From the NCBI GenBank assembly GCA_050949055.1, contig JBMNFA010000007.1, positions 122,791 to 186,790 on the forward strand: a stretch of DNA of 64,000 nucleotides, read 5' to 3'. The notes beneath the pieces are model-generated. The model worked only from the letters and a program-made list of their open reading frames with translations. It did not search any database and had not been told where the DNA came from. The DNA is from JAEZJZ01 sp050949055 (GTDB lineage: Bacteria > Bacillota > UBA994 > UBA5500). Positions 16,893-25,829 of this stretch are shown one piece after another; the stretch's first letter is position 1, and each line of letters begins with the position of its first letter. Made by a program: the position numbers and the translations under genes.

Positions 16893-18281
16893 TCAGGCGG
16901 ATACTTCCGCGCCGAGGGCCTCTGGCGCTTTGTCTGTCAAAGGGATGCGGCGCTCATGCAGGGTATACCAGATGAACATGGAGATGCCGCGCAACGACGC
17001 TGATACCGTGATGCCCAGCCAGATGCCGTTCAGGCCCATCCATTGCAGCAGCCACCAACAGAGCAGCGGGCGCAACAGGTTGGAGCCGATGCTGCAGAGG
17101 CTGGGCGGCAGGGTTTTCCCGATTCCGCGGAATACCCCGGCACAGGCGCCTTCTAAGGCCATGAACACCTGGGAGATGGCCAGGATGCGCAGATAAGTCA
17201 CTCCCATGTCCGCGATTGACGCCGGCTCGCGCAGGAACAATGAGAACAAGAACCTGCCGCCCAGCACCAAAACCGCCGTCACCAACAGCTCCCAGCCGAG
17301 CAGCACCAGCAGGGAAATGCGATAACCCTGCCGTATGCGCTGCCATTTGCCGGCGCCGTAGTTCTGGCCCACAAAGGCGGTGACTGCGGAAGCAAAGCCT
17401 CCGCCGACCAGCCAGGAGAGTGATTCAATCTGGCTGCCCACTCGCTGCACCGCCACGGCAGTCTCTCCGTAGGAGGCGGATACCATGGCGGTAACCACCA
17501 TGGCTAATGTCGTAAAGGCGGCACTTTCCACCGCTATGGGTAGGCTCCAGCCGATGATGGTACGCACCTTTCCCCAGTCCAGCCGCCCGAAGACGTTGAA
17601 GCGCTCAAACGGTCGCTGGGGGTGGCGTTTGGCCAGCCAGATAAACAGGGAGAGAACCACCCCTTGGGCCGCCACGGTGGCGAAGGCCGCTCCTTTCACT
17701 CCCCAGCCCAATCCCAGGATCATCAGCGGGTCCAAAACCATATTCACCACCAGGCCGATCGAGTTGGCCAGGAAGCTGAGGCGAGAATTCCCCGCCCCGT
17801 TGAACGCCCCGGTGATGGCAGCCGAAAGGTAGGTGAGCGGGATGCCAAAAGCCACGATGCGCAGGTAAGCACTGGCGCTGCCGAATACAACTGGGTCGTT
17901 AACCTGCAGCAGGGATACCAGCGGTCCGGCAAATCCCAGCAGGACGGTCCCATATACCACTCCCAGCATGAGCGCAATCCGGGCAGAGTTCTGGGCATAG
18001 CCTTGTGCGGCCTCCAGGTCGCCCCGCCCCAGATTCTGCGAAGTGCCGATCTCCGCCCCCATCCTGCCCACCATCATTAGGGCGGCACCAAACCATAAGA
18101 ACATTCCGCCCAGGCCGCTAGCCGCCACCGCCGTTACCGAGTTGGGCGTGCGCCCCAGCCAGAACATGTCGGTCAGGTTGTAGGTCATCTGCATCAACTG
18201 CGTGCCCATAATCGGCACCGCCACCAGGAAGAGCTTTTTCAGGATTCCTCCTTGGGTCAAATCATAAGTGTTTGTCTTCAT
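16893..18281 (-). CDS. MATE family multidrug exporter
   Basis: 462 residues with 12 predicted helices in two homologous halves, the standard MATE size (NorM/DinF-like). The N-terminus shows the family pattern, with GGILKKLFLVAVPIMGTQLM leading into helix 1 and LTDMFWLGR after it. MATE proteins expel cationic drugs in exchange for Na+ or H+. The start ATG 18281 follows GGAGCGTATAAGG. A strong promoter lies upstream (18318-18346), divergent from the ArsR-type regulator gene at 18456, which may control both directions through its operator. Substrate unknown. Confidence 0.93.
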   Translation of the reverse strand: MKTNTYDLTQGGILKKLFLVAVPIMGTQLMQMTYNLTDMFWLGRTPNSVTAVAASGLGGMFLWFGAALMMVGRMGAEIGTSQNLGRGDLEAAQGYAQNSARIALMLGVVYGTVLLGFAGPLVSLLQVNDPVVFGSASAYLRIVAFGIPLTYLSAAITGAFNGAGNSRLSFLANSIGLVVNMVLDPLMILGLGWGVKGAAFATVAAQGVVLSLFIWLAKRHPQRPFERFNVFGRLDWGKVRTIIGWSLPIAVESAAFTTLAMVVTAMVSASYGETAVAVQRVGSQIESLSWLVGGGFASAVTAFVGQNYGAGKWQRIRQGYRISLLVLLGWELLVTAVLVLGGRFLFSLFLREPASIADMGVTYLRILAISQVFMALEGACAGVFRGIGKTLPPSLCSIGSNLLRPLLCWWLLQWMGLNGIWLGITVSASLRGISMFIWYTLHERRIPLTDKAPEALGAEVSA

Positions 18282-18317
18282 CCTTATACGCTCCGTTTTA
18301 TCTTAATGCTGCCTCTC

Positions 18318-18346
18318 ATTATGATGGGAAAGGAAAACTCTGTCAA
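18318..18346 (-). promoter_or_regulatory. Promoter of the MATE gene (TTGACA-17-CATAAT)
   Basis: On the minus strand TTGACA (18346-18341) and CATAAT (18323-18318) are separated by exactly 17 bp and lead into the MATE gene 37 bp downstream. Confidence 0.75.
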
Positions 18347-18375
18347 GCTAGCGTCTGCACCCCATTTTTCTCAAC

Positions 18376-18410
18376 ACATCTATCTAAAACCATTGACTTT
18401 AGATAGATGT
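18376..18410 (+). promoter_or_regulatory. 13-bp inverted repeat operator overlapping the arsR-type promoter
   Basis: ACATCTATCTAAA and its exact complement TTTAGATAGATGT are separated by 9 bp. The repeat encloses the -35 box TTGACT (18393-18398). The dyad resembles ArsR/SmtB-type AT-rich operators, so the downstream regulator probably binds here and represses its own operon. Because it lies only 30 bp from the MATE promoter, cross-control is possible. Confidence 0.75.
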
Positions 18411-18420
18411 CGAATATAAA
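18393..18420 (+). promoter_or_regulatory. Promoter of the ArsR-MFS-phosphotransferase operon
   Basis: TTGACT (18393-18398), 16-bp spacer, TATAAA (18415-18420). The spacer contains the right half of the 13-bp operator, a layout suited to repression. Confidence 0.72.
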
Positions 18421-18455
18421 ATCGGAGTAACGAGCTGCTGGAGGGTGAACGAAAG

Positions 18456-19484
18456 ATGGCTAAGACCAGAGTGACTGTAGCTGAGTCCATTTGTTATGAC
18501 TTTCTGTGCAGCATCATTCGGCTGCACAACAATCGGCAACTGACTCCAGAACAGAATCCCGACCCAGACATACAAGCTTGGGCCCATCGTTACTGGCAAC
18601 AGATGCCTGAATGGGTGGTGGCAGCTGCTGAGTCCTTCTTCAATTTACAGACTTCATTCGGACTTACTCTGTGTGGCTTAGTGGAAAGTTCAGGGACCAA
18701 CGCTGTGATAGATTTTCTCTCCTATCTGCAGACAGTACCTGCGTCACAGTTGGTTGCCCGTTTCCTGACTACAGGCGGGGGGGTGGGCGCAGACGTCTCC
18801 GCCCAAATGGTGGAGGATATGCAGCACCAGCAAGCAGCTGCTCTCCGGTTCGTGCAAGAGGCGATCTCTTTTGGCCCGGAAGAGAAGTGGCGGGTGCTAG
18901 AGTATCTGCTGCAGCCTGAACGAACAAAGGATCAATTGCTGAGGCTACTCAGCTGGCATTACGAACACATCTATTGCCACCACGAAGCGCAAGTGTCCGA
19001 TTTCTTGCGCCAGGCCAGTAAAGATTTGCGAGACAGATTGCGCTACGACGATGAGTATCTGCGCCTATTGCTTCCATACGATCGCGGCAGGCCTCCCAAA
19101 GCGTTGACCATAGCGCTCTCTTACTACTATGAGGCATCACAGTACTATGGCGTGCTGGATGCCGTCTATCTGTTTGGTTTTCGCTATCAGGAGGACATTG
19201 AGAGGCGTCATTCCGTCTTTGCGGGGGCACAGGTGTTCAAGGCTTTAGCCGATGAGACGCGCTTGCGAATTTTAAAACTGCTGTTGCAGCGGCCTCGGTA
19301 CGGCCATGAGCTTGCCCAGAAATTGTCCATTTCCAACTCCACCATCTCTCACCACGTGGCGATTCTTGCCATCTCAGGCATGGTCATTGCTTACAAGCAG
19401 GATAACCGAGTCTATTACCGGATAGATAAGAGCGGCATCTACACCGTGGTGCATGAGGCGTTGGAACGACTGTTGGCGGAGTGA
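18456..19484 (+). CDS. ArsR-type regulator with long N-terminal domain
   Basis: 342 residues. The C-terminal ~90 residues form an ArsR winged helix (VFKALADETRLRILKLLLQRPRYGHELAQKL, with NSTISHHVAIL as recognition helix). ArsR proteins are normally about 100 residues; here ~250 residues of helical, unrecognised sequence precede the HTH and presumably sense a ligand. No CxC metal-binding pattern is present at the DNA-binding helix, so a metal is an unlikely signal. The start ATG 18456 follows GGAGGGTGAACGAAAG. It is the first gene of an operon with an MFS exporter and an APH-like kinase, and its own promoter overlaps a perfect dyad. Confidence 0.87.
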   Translation: MAKTRVTVAESICYDFLCSIIRLHNNRQLTPEQNPDPDIQAWAHRYWQQMPEWVVAAAESFFNLQTSFGLTLCGLVESSGTNAVIDFLSYLQTVPASQLVARFLTTGGGVGADVSAQMVEDMQHQQAAALRFVQEAISFGPEEKWRVLEYLLQPERTKDQLLRLLSWHYEHIYCHHEAQVSDFLRQASKDLRDRLRYDDEYLRLLLPYDRGRPPKALTIALSYYYEASQYYGVLDAVYLFGFRYQEDIERRHSVFAGAQVFKALADETRLRILKLLLQRPRYGHELAQKLSISNSTISHHVAILAISGMVIAYKQDNRVYYRIDKSGIYTVVHEALERLLAE

Positions 19485-19574
19485 AGTCCGCCCATTTTTT
19501 CGCCACCAGTGTTCGATGTACATAGAAATATAATCCTTTTCGATTTGTGGGCAAAAACAGGGGAGGGTAATTGC

Positions 19575-20831
19575 ATGGGAGCTCGCTTGTTTACTCCTAA
19601 CTTCATCCTATTATGGCTCGGTAGTGCCACTTCTTGCCTGGGTAATGGGGTCGGGCTAATTGCCACCATGTGGTGGGTGCAGTCAAGCACCGGCTCAGCC
19701 TTGGCCATGGGCAGCTTAGCATTGCTGAAGACATTGGTAGCTCTGTTCACGGCACCTTGGGCTGGCGTAATGGTGGATCGCATCAGCAGAAAACGGGTTA
19801 TTGTCTTCACGGACGTGATCAGGGGGGTGGTCTATCTCTTCTTTGCCTATCAGGCCGGGTTGGGGAAGTTGACGTTGTCGATGCTTTACGCAGGTGCAGC
19901 GATAAACTCAATCTGCGCACAGCTTTTCAGTCCAGCTATCGGCGCTTCTCTGCCCCTATTAGTCGCTTCGGAACGGGTACAGTCCGCCAATGCTCTCCGT
20001 CGAATCACAGAGCAGGCATCCTCTGCGCTCAGCTACGGCCTGGGCGGTATGATGATGGCTTGGTTAGGGGTACCAATGTTATTCTTGATTGACGGTTGCT
20101 CGTTCTTGCTCTCCGCGGTTTGGGAGTCTTTTATTGAGATCCCATCTGTCGGCAACTCAGGGAAACTTTCTCCCGAAAGTGCCCTTGCCGATCTCCAGGC
20201 GGGTTTGGCCTTTGCCAGATCTGACCGAACACTCTCCGGATTATTGAGTGTGGTGGCGCTGGTTGGGATCTGCTTTGTACCCTTCTCCCTGCTGTTGCCC
20301 ATGTTGGTGCAGGACTACTTAGGCGCTGGTAGCGAAGTTTACGGTTACATCACCAGTGCCCAGAGTGTTGGCATGGTCCTGGGTACACTGTTTATCTTAA
20401 TGACTGCAGACACCAGTCGTATCACTTGGCTGATTCAATGGGGCATAGGCATTCAGGCCACGACACTAGGCATGACTGCGTTCCTGCATGTGCAGACCTG
20501 GGGACTGCATTTGATCATCTACGGAGTGTTTGGTTTCCTAAGCTCCATAATTAACTTCACATTTATCAGCGCACTGCAGCGCAGAGTTCCCCAGCAGCAT
20601 TTGGGAAAGACGCTCAGCCTTGTGAACGCAATCAACCTGGGAGCACAGCCGTTGGTTAGCGCTATCAGTGGATTCCTGGCGGACCAGGCAGGGCTTCCCG
20701 CAGTATTTGTTGGGGCCGCCATATTAGGCGTTTTGGGCAACATCCGCATGCTGCGTATTCCGGGAGCAATCAACTATCTTTCTCCTGGTGAACAGGACCG
20801 TGGAATAGGTTTGTCGGCAGCAGTTAGATGA
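19575..20831 (+). CDS. MFS exporter (MFS_3 type) in the ArsR operon
   Basis: 418 residues with 12 predicted helices. FILLWLGSATSCLGNGVGLIATMWWV and the loop GVMVDRISRKRVIVFTDVIRG are hallmarks of MFS_3 drug exporters, and the protein is similar in plan to the one at 11813. ATG 19575 is chosen because GGGAGGG lies just upstream; an in-frame extension to 19509 lacks a good site. It follows the regulator by 90 bp and overlaps the next gene by 4 nt (ATGA), so the operon is regulator, exporter, phosphotransferase. That set suggests inducible resistance to one compound by export and modification. Confidence 0.88.
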   Translation: MGARLFTPNFILLWLGSATSCLGNGVGLIATMWWVQSSTGSALAMGSLALLKTLVALFTAPWAGVMVDRISRKRVIVFTDVIRGVVYLFFAYQAGLGKLTLSMLYAGAAINSICAQLFSPAIGASLPLLVASERVQSANALRRITEQASSALSYGLGGMMMAWLGVPMLFLIDGCSFLLSAVWESFIEIPSVGNSGKLSPESALADLQAGLAFARSDRTLSGLLSVVALVGICFVPFSLLLPMLVQDYLGAGSEVYGYITSAQSVGMVLGTLFILMTADTSRITWLIQWGIGIQATTLGMTAFLHVQTWGLHLIIYGVFGFLSSIINFTFISALQRRVPQQHLGKTLSLVNAINLGAQPLVSAISGFLADQAGLPAVFVGAAILGVLGNIRMLRIPGAINYLSPGEQDRGIGLSAAVR

Positions 20832-21634
20832 ACACGAGAGGAAGGGATAAAGTGTTGGGAAGTTTGCTGGGGCAGGGCAGGACTGCCGAGGTATACTCAC
20901 ATGGCGAGCAGGCGAGCCAAGTGGTGAAGCTATTCTATGATTGGTGTGGTCGGGCGGAAGTGGAGCAAGAGTGCGAGATATCGGTCGCAGTAGCTGCTTC
21001 CGGTTTTCCCGCACCGCAAGTTGGTGGATTGGTGCAGCTACGCGGTCGCCACGGAATTATCTATCAGCGGGTGGCCGGGGAGAACATGCTGCAGAGAATC
21101 TTGTTCTCTCCCGAGCATCACGTCAGGTATGCCAGACAGTTAGCTGCAGTACAGGCAAGTATGCACCGCACCCGGTTATCTAGGTTGCCCCGACAGCGCG
21201 CACAGCTGATCAGTAGCATTCGGCGAGCCGGTTTATCGGCAGGGACAAAGTCAAGGGTGCTGGCTCTCTTGGACGAGCTGCCAGATGGAGAGAGCCTTTG
21301 CCATGGCGACTACCATCCCGGCAACGTGATCGTCTCCAACGGACACCTGACGGTCATTGACTGGGCAAACGCTACCAGTGGACATCCTCTTGCGGATGTC
21401 GCCCGCACCAGTCTGCTGCTCACGATTGCGGAGATCCCCGGTCTAGGGGCCGAGGCTGAGCGGGTCAAGTTGTGGCAGCGGGTCTTCCGAGACGCTTATG
21501 TCGAACATTACCTGCAGCTCACCGGCTACGGCCGGAAGGAGCTTGAACGCTGGCGGCTTCCTGTCGCAGCCGCCCGCCTGGCAGAGAATCTGCCTGGTGA
21601 AGATGAACTGATTCAAGGTTTACTGTCAGAATAG
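20828..21634 (+). CDS. Aminoglycoside phosphotransferase (APH) family kinase
   Basis: 268 residues. The APH catalytic loop is HGDYHPGNV (~158-166), with Asp as base and Asn for metal, and the DFG-equivalent is VIDWANA (~174-180). The N-lobe has a Gly-rich start (LGSLLGQGRTAEVY) and VVKLF with the ATP-binding Lys. The family phosphorylates aminoglycosides, macrolides, homoserine, choline and other small molecules, so the name gives chemistry and not substrate. It is translationally coupled to the MFS exporter (ATGA overlap), which supports a role in handling the same compound. Confidence 0.88.
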   Translation: MNTRGRDKVLGSLLGQGRTAEVYSHGEQASQVVKLFYDWCGRAEVEQECEISVAVAASGFPAPQVGGLVQLRGRHGIIYQRVAGENMLQRILFSPEHHVRYARQLAAVQASMHRTRLSRLPRQRAQLISSIRRAGLSAGTKSRVLALLDELPDGESLCHGDYHPGNVIVSNGHLTVIDWANATSGHPLADVARTSLLLTIAEIPGLGAEAERVKLWQRVFRDAYVEHYLQLTGYGRKELERWRLPVAAARLAENLPGEDELIQGLLSE

Positions 21635-22027
21635 GGGATCCTTCCGGCTGCAGGCGATGCGTTACCTGTGCTGCGAAATGGCGTGCGTTGGCAGGCAAGA
21701 ATGGCTCGGGCATTAGCCTGAGCTGTTCTTGCCTCTGGGGGGAATATGCCTTGTCATTTCACAATCGTCTTAAGCTTGCCGGCAGGCAGAGTCTCCATGC
21801 TGCAGGAGGGTTCCAAGGCAACAAAGAGGCCTGTCTTGCGATGGGTTTGGCCGCTAGCAGGTGCGAGCTGATAGTCGTTAAAGCAACAGTCGCTTGCTGG
21901 CCCGCCGCGCTATCGAGCAGTAGGATGCCCGGGGGCAATTGAGCAGGAAATTGTCAGTTTTACCGTGAGAGAAGAAACAGGTACGATAGTGATCGTTCTC
22001 GAAACCAACATGGAAGAGGTGAACTCA
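21635..22027 (+). other. 393-bp intergenic region
   Basis: Contains a strong hairpin at 21693-21735 (AGGCAAGAA / TTCTTGCCT with inner GGCTC/GAGCT pairing) that may end the preceding operon, though the U-tract is poor. A plus-strand frame at 21688-21942 crosses the hairpin, has no family look and is judged non-coding. No clear promoter for the ABC operon was found. Confidence 0.5.
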
Positions 22028-23011
22028 GTGAGTCAGATCGTTCTTCAGTCTATCGGCAAGACCTTTAGGGTCAGCCAGCGGCCCCAGGGACCGTTCGGCG
22101 CGCTGCGCGGTGCCTTTGCGCGCCAGTACCGTGAAGTTAAAGCGCTGGATGACATCAGTTTTTCCATCGCTGAGGGGGAACTGGTGGGCTATATCGGCCC
22201 CAATGGTGCCGGTAAATCGACTACGGTGAAAGTGATTAGCGGCATTTTGGTGCCGGATCGGGGTAGCTGTCAGGTGATGGGGCGGGTGCCTTGGCGGGAG
22301 CGCACCGCCCATGTGGCGCAGATCGGGGTCGTTTTCGGCCAGCGTAGCCAGCTTTGGTGGGACGTGCCGGTGCTCGATTCCTTTGAGCTGCTGCGAGACA
22401 TCTACCGGGTCCCAGAGGGGGATTACCGGCGGCGGCTGGACGATCTGTCGGCGATCTTGGATATTGCCGGTCTGTTGCAGACGCCGGTGCGTCAGCTCAG
22501 CCTGGGGCAGCGCATGCGCTGCGAGTTGGTGGCCGCCCTGCTGCACGGTCCGCGCATTCTCTTTCTGGACGAGCCGACCATTGGCCTGGATGCGGTCTCC
22601 AAGCTGGCCCTGCGTGGCTTCTTGAAAGAGATGAACCGGCAGCACAACGTGACCATGATTTTGACCACCCACGACATGGCAGACATCGAAACCCTTTGCC
22701 AGCGGGTGATGGTCATCGGGCACGGCCGTTTGCTTTACGACGGTTCGCTCACCGGACTAAAACGGCAGTACAACCCCGAGCGTCGGATCCGGGCCAAGTT
22801 GGCCGGCACCTGCAATCTGCAGCAATTGCCGGGTGCCACTCGCATTGAGACAAGGGAAGGGGAGATTATGGTTTACTTCCGGCCAGAGCAGGTGCAGGTT
22901 CAGGAGATGATCAGCGCGTTGGCCGCGGCCTGCCCATTGCTGGATTTGGTGGTGGAGGATCAGAACATCGAAGAGATGATTGCGCGCATGTACCGGGAGA
23001 TGAGCCTATGA
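22028..23011 (+). CDS. ABC transporter ATP-binding protein (ABC-2 exporter, COG4586 type)
   Basis: About 327 residues. Walker A is GPNGAGKST (~58-66), the signature is the variant LSLGQRMRCEL (~157) and Walker B is ILFLDEPTIGLD (~177). The ~90-residue extension after the H-loop (TTHDMADIE) is typical of this subgroup. LSLGQ instead of LSGGQ is also the rule in this group. I prefer GTG 22028, preceded by AGAGGTGAACTCA, over longer frames beginning at 21965. It overlaps the next gene by 4 nt. Together with two permeases it forms a complete exporter of the natA/drr kind; similar clusters export antibiotics, peptides or polysaccharide components. Confidence 0.9.
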   Translation: MSQIVLQSIGKTFRVSQRPQGPFGALRGAFARQYREVKALDDISFSIAEGELVGYIGPNGAGKSTTVKVISGILVPDRGSCQVMGRVPWRERTAHVAQIGVVFGQRSQLWWDVPVLDSFELLRDIYRVPEGDYRRRLDDLSAILDIAGLLQTPVRQLSLGQRMRCELVAALLHGPRILFLDEPTIGLDAVSKLALRGFLKEMNRQHNVTMILTTHDMADIETLCQRVMVIGHGRLLYDGSLTGLKRQYNPERRIRAKLAGTCNLQQLPGATRIETREGEIMVYFRPEQVQVQEMISALAAACPLLDLVVEDQNIEEMIARMYREMSL

Positions 23012-23832
23012 CCTGGCTGCGACCGGCCTTCTCCATTCTGCGCATCAATCTCAAGCGGAGCCTACAATACCGGTTGGCAGCTTGGGCGCAGCTGACCACC
23101 AACATCTTCTGGGGCTTTGTGCATGCCACGATCATCGTCGTCTTCTATCGCTATGGCCAGGCCCAAGCGGGAGCGGAAGCTGGTATGAGCATGGCGCAGG
23201 CGGTGAGCTACGTCTGGTTAGGTCAGATCGTGCTTTACTTGTTGCCGATGTATGCCCGCGATCCGGAGATTCGCGACAAGATCAGAAACGGGGATGTGGG
23301 GGTGGAGCTGATTCGCCCGCTAGATCTCTATTTCCATTGGTTCGTGCGGGGAGTGGCCGCTCGCCTGGGGCGGTTCTTGCTGCAGTTGGTGCCGGTTGCC
23401 GGTATAGCCTTGCTGTTGCCCCAACCCTTTAGCCTGCAACCGCCGGCGTCGCTGGCAGGGCTGCTAGCCGCTGTTTGTTCGCTGCTGCTGGCGTTGTTGC
23501 TGTCCGCCGCTGTCCAAGGTCTGATTTATGTTTTGCTGATGCAGTTAGCCTGGGGCGATGGACCGGCGACACTGTTGATGTTGGTGGCCGAGGTCTTTTC
23601 CGGACTCTACCTGCCGCTACAGCTCTGGCCGGACTGGGCCCAGCGTTTCTTGGTGCTGCAGCCGTTCGCTGGCATGATTGACCTGCCCCTGAGGTTCTAT
23701 GTCGGCACCTTGGCACCAGCTGATTTCTGGCAAGTGACTGCCCTGCAGCTCTGCTGGACAGTGGGGCTTACTCTCATCGGACGACAGTTGATGCAGCGCA
23801 CGCTCAGCCGGCTAATCGTCCAGGGGGGTTAA
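23008..23832 (+). CDS. ABC-2 type permease, first subunit
   Basis: 274 residues, six predicted helices, no Walker motifs. Its plan (short cytoplasmic start, FSILRINLKRSLQYRLAAWAQ, then helix 1) and its position between an ATPase and a second permease fit the COG4587/DUF990-like permease group. The ATG overlaps the ATPase stop (ATGA). It pairs with the permease at 23836 to form a heterodimeric membrane channel. Substrate unknown. Confidence 0.85.
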   Translation: MTWLRPAFSILRINLKRSLQYRLAAWAQLTTNIFWGFVHATIIVVFYRYGQAQAGAEAGMSMAQAVSYVWLGQIVLYLLPMYARDPEIRDKIRNGDVGVELIRPLDLYFHWFVRGVAARLGRFLLQLVPVAGIALLLPQPFSLQPPASLAGLLAAVCSLLLALLLSAAVQGLIYVLLMQLAWGDGPATLLMLVAEVFSGLYLPLQLWPDWAQRFLVLQPFAGMIDLPLRFYVGTLAPADFWQVTALQLCWTVGLTLIGRQLMQRTLSRLIVQGG

Positions 23833-23835
23833 ACG

Positions 23836-24624
23836 ATGAATGGATTCTTGCTTTACTTCCGTTATCTGCGCGTGAATTTCCTGGCCGGGCTACAATACAA
23901 AGGCTGGCCGATGCAGGTCTTCAGCGTGCTCTTCACTGTGGTGACCGATCCGCTGGAGGTGATGCTGCTATTTGCCCGTTTCGGCTCCATTGGCGATTGG
24001 TCGACGGAGAGGGTGATCCTGGTCTATGGCTTGGCGCTCACTTCTTTCGGCTTGGCCGAACTATTTTCTCGCGGGTTTGATTACTTTCCCACACAAATCC
24101 GCACCGGCATCTTCGATCGGGTGCTGCTCAGGCCACGCAGCACTTTTGTGCAGATTATGGGCACGCATTTTCATCTGCACCGCTTGTCGCGGGTGGTGGG
24201 CGGATTGTTTGCCATCGTTTGGTCGCTTAGCAGGCAAGGCATCAGCGTTGACGGGCTGGATGTGTTGCAGCTGCTGGCGGCCCTACTGGGCGGCTATCTG
24301 GTTTACACCGGCATCTTTGTCATTTCTTCGGCCGTTGCCTTCTGGACTGTGCAGCAGCTGGATTGGGTGAACATCTTCACCAACGGCAGCTACCAGGTGG
24401 CCAAGGTGCCGCCAAATTTGCTGCCCGCCTGGCTGCGCAACACCTTTACCTTCTTCATGCCCATGTTCATCTGTAGTTACTACCCTGCTGCCGCAGTCTG
24501 CGGCTGGAGCGGCGTGCCCGCCGCTTGGGGATGGCTGTCGCTGCCTGCCGGTGCCGTCTTCTTCTCTGCCTCGCTGGCCCTCTGGCGGGTAGGAGTGGGG
24601 CACTACGCGAGTACCGGCAGCTAG
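23836..24624 (+). CDS. ABC-2 type permease, second subunit (COG3694 type)
   Basis: 262 residues, six predicted helices. It begins 4 nt after the first permease with GGGGGTTAAACG in front. The motif ELFSRGFDYFPTQIRTG with IFDRVLLRP is typical of this permease group and corresponds to the cytoplasmic coupling segment. Its length and gene order match other three-gene exporters of this class. No clear terminator follows in the 178-bp gap to the next gene, which converges. Confidence 0.86.
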   Translation: MNGFLLYFRYLRVNFLAGLQYKGWPMQVFSVLFTVVTDPLEVMLLFARFGSIGDWSTERVILVYGLALTSFGLAELFSRGFDYFPTQIRTGIFDRVLLRPRSTFVQIMGTHFHLHRLSRVVGGLFAIVWSLSRQGISVDGLDVLQLLAALLGGYLVYTGIFVISSAVAFWTVQQLDWVNIFTNGSYQVAKVPPNLLPAWLRNTFTFFMPMFICSYYPAAAVCGWSGVPAAWGWLSLPAGAVFFSASLALWRVGVGHYASTGS

Positions 24625-24802
24625 GACTGACCCGTGGGTTCTCACGCGTGATCGCGTCCTGGTTTCGGGCGTAACCAGGGGGCCGATAACACAGCCCCCG
24701 GATATTGCCCGCGACAATTAGCTTAGTCGTCAGCTGTTTGCATACTGCCGTCAATGGAAAGCTAGGGACAGGCTGGAGTTGTCGGTGGAGTACGCAGTAG
24801 AA

Positions 24803-25627
24803 CTAGAGAGCTTGGCAGCCGGTACAGAAATAGATACTCCCACCCAGGTAGGCTTCCTTTTTGAGCGGGCTGCCGCAGACAGGGCAGGGGTATCGCAGTG
24901 TGTTACGGCTTATCCGGGTGGGATAGCCGCCCTGGTTTCCGCGCAGGTCTTTCTCGGTATCTCGACCACCCAGATCGGTCATTTGTCGGAGAGTATCCTT
25001 GACTGAGGAGAATAGCGCAGTCAGCTCGCCATCGCTAAGAGATTCCATGCGCCGGCGGGGATGAATGCGAGCGTTGAACAGGATGTCCTGTAGGACGCCG
25101 TTGCCAAGGCCGGGTATTCGCTGCTCGGTAGCCAGGAAAGCTTTGGCGCTCTTCCGCCATGTCGCCTCATCAAGCAGGCTCTGGAAGTAAGTCTGGTTAA
25201 ACTCTTCCAGCAGGGGAGAGGGCTTGGCCTTAGCGATCTGGTAATAGGGGTTGTCGAATTCGCCCTCAAGGAAACACCATAGCCCACCATACATCTGCGC
25301 CGTGGCGCTGAGCGCTGAACCGTCATCAAACTCCACTAGCAGTTGATGTTTCGCTGGCCGCTTGTTTCCCGGTGCAATATACCGGAGAGAGACCCCTTCG
25401 CCTAATAGCAGACGGGTCTTACCCAGTTCCACTTCCACCAGGCCGCCATGGGCATGGGCAGCCCCCACCGATTTTCCTGCCAGGCGTTGATGGTATTCCG
25501 CGGGGTCCCCGTGATACCAGGCAAACTTGTGGGGCGAGCTGTTGGCCGTAGCCGCTACCACCTCTCTGCCAGCCAACAGCTCTGTGATCTGCCTGGCCAG
25601 CACATTTGCTTCCGGTAGTTCTATCAT
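24803..25627 (-). CDS. Fpg/Nei-family DNA glycosylase-like protein without N-terminal proline
   Basis: About 274 residues, the normal Fpg/Nei size. ATG 25627 follows GGAGGGTGACCTTG with ideal spacing and gives MIELPEANVLARQI. Classical Fpg/Nei enzymes start M-P-E-L-P-E and use the exposed Pro as Schiff-base nucleophile; here the residue is Ile, while the Glu next to it is kept. The helix-two-turn-helix segment (RIPGLGNGVLQDILFNARIHP, ~165-185) and the C-terminal zinc finger (CPVCGSPL and FCTGC, ~245-270) are intact, so DNA binding should persist. It may be a monofunctional glycosylase or a lesion-binding protein. A GTG start at 25636 would add three residues but sits directly on the RBS. Confidence 0.85.
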   Translation of the reverse strand: MIELPEANVLARQITELLAGREVVAATANSSPHKFAWYHGDPAEYHQRLAGKSVGAAHAHGGLVEVELGKTRLLLGEGVSLRYIAPGNKRPAKHQLLVEFDDGSALSATAQMYGGLWCFLEGEFDNPYYQIAKAKPSPLLEEFNQTYFQSLLDEATWRKSAKAFLATEQRIPGLGNGVLQDILFNARIHPRRRMESLSDGELTALFSSVKDTLRQMTDLGGRDTEKDLRGNQGGYPTRISRNTLRYPCPVCGSPLKKEAYLGGSIYFCTGCQAL

Positions 25628-25829
25628 CAAGGTCACCCTCCTTCGCCGCCAAACGGCGGCTTTCTAGTGCGAGGCTGGTCTCGCACTACAGCTATGATTG
25701 TCTTCTCGGGAGGGAATTCCTGCCGGCCCCGCAAAATTCGTCGTTATTCTTGGGGCTGTACCTGTTGCAGGAATCTCTATTTAGGTGGCAAACTAATTGC
25801 AGGGCGTTGTTGTGCACGGAGGGATTGAA

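Noticed and set aside
21688..21942. 84-codon frame after the phosphotransferase gene
   Set aside because: Runs through a terminator-like hairpin and lacks a Shine-Dalgarno site.
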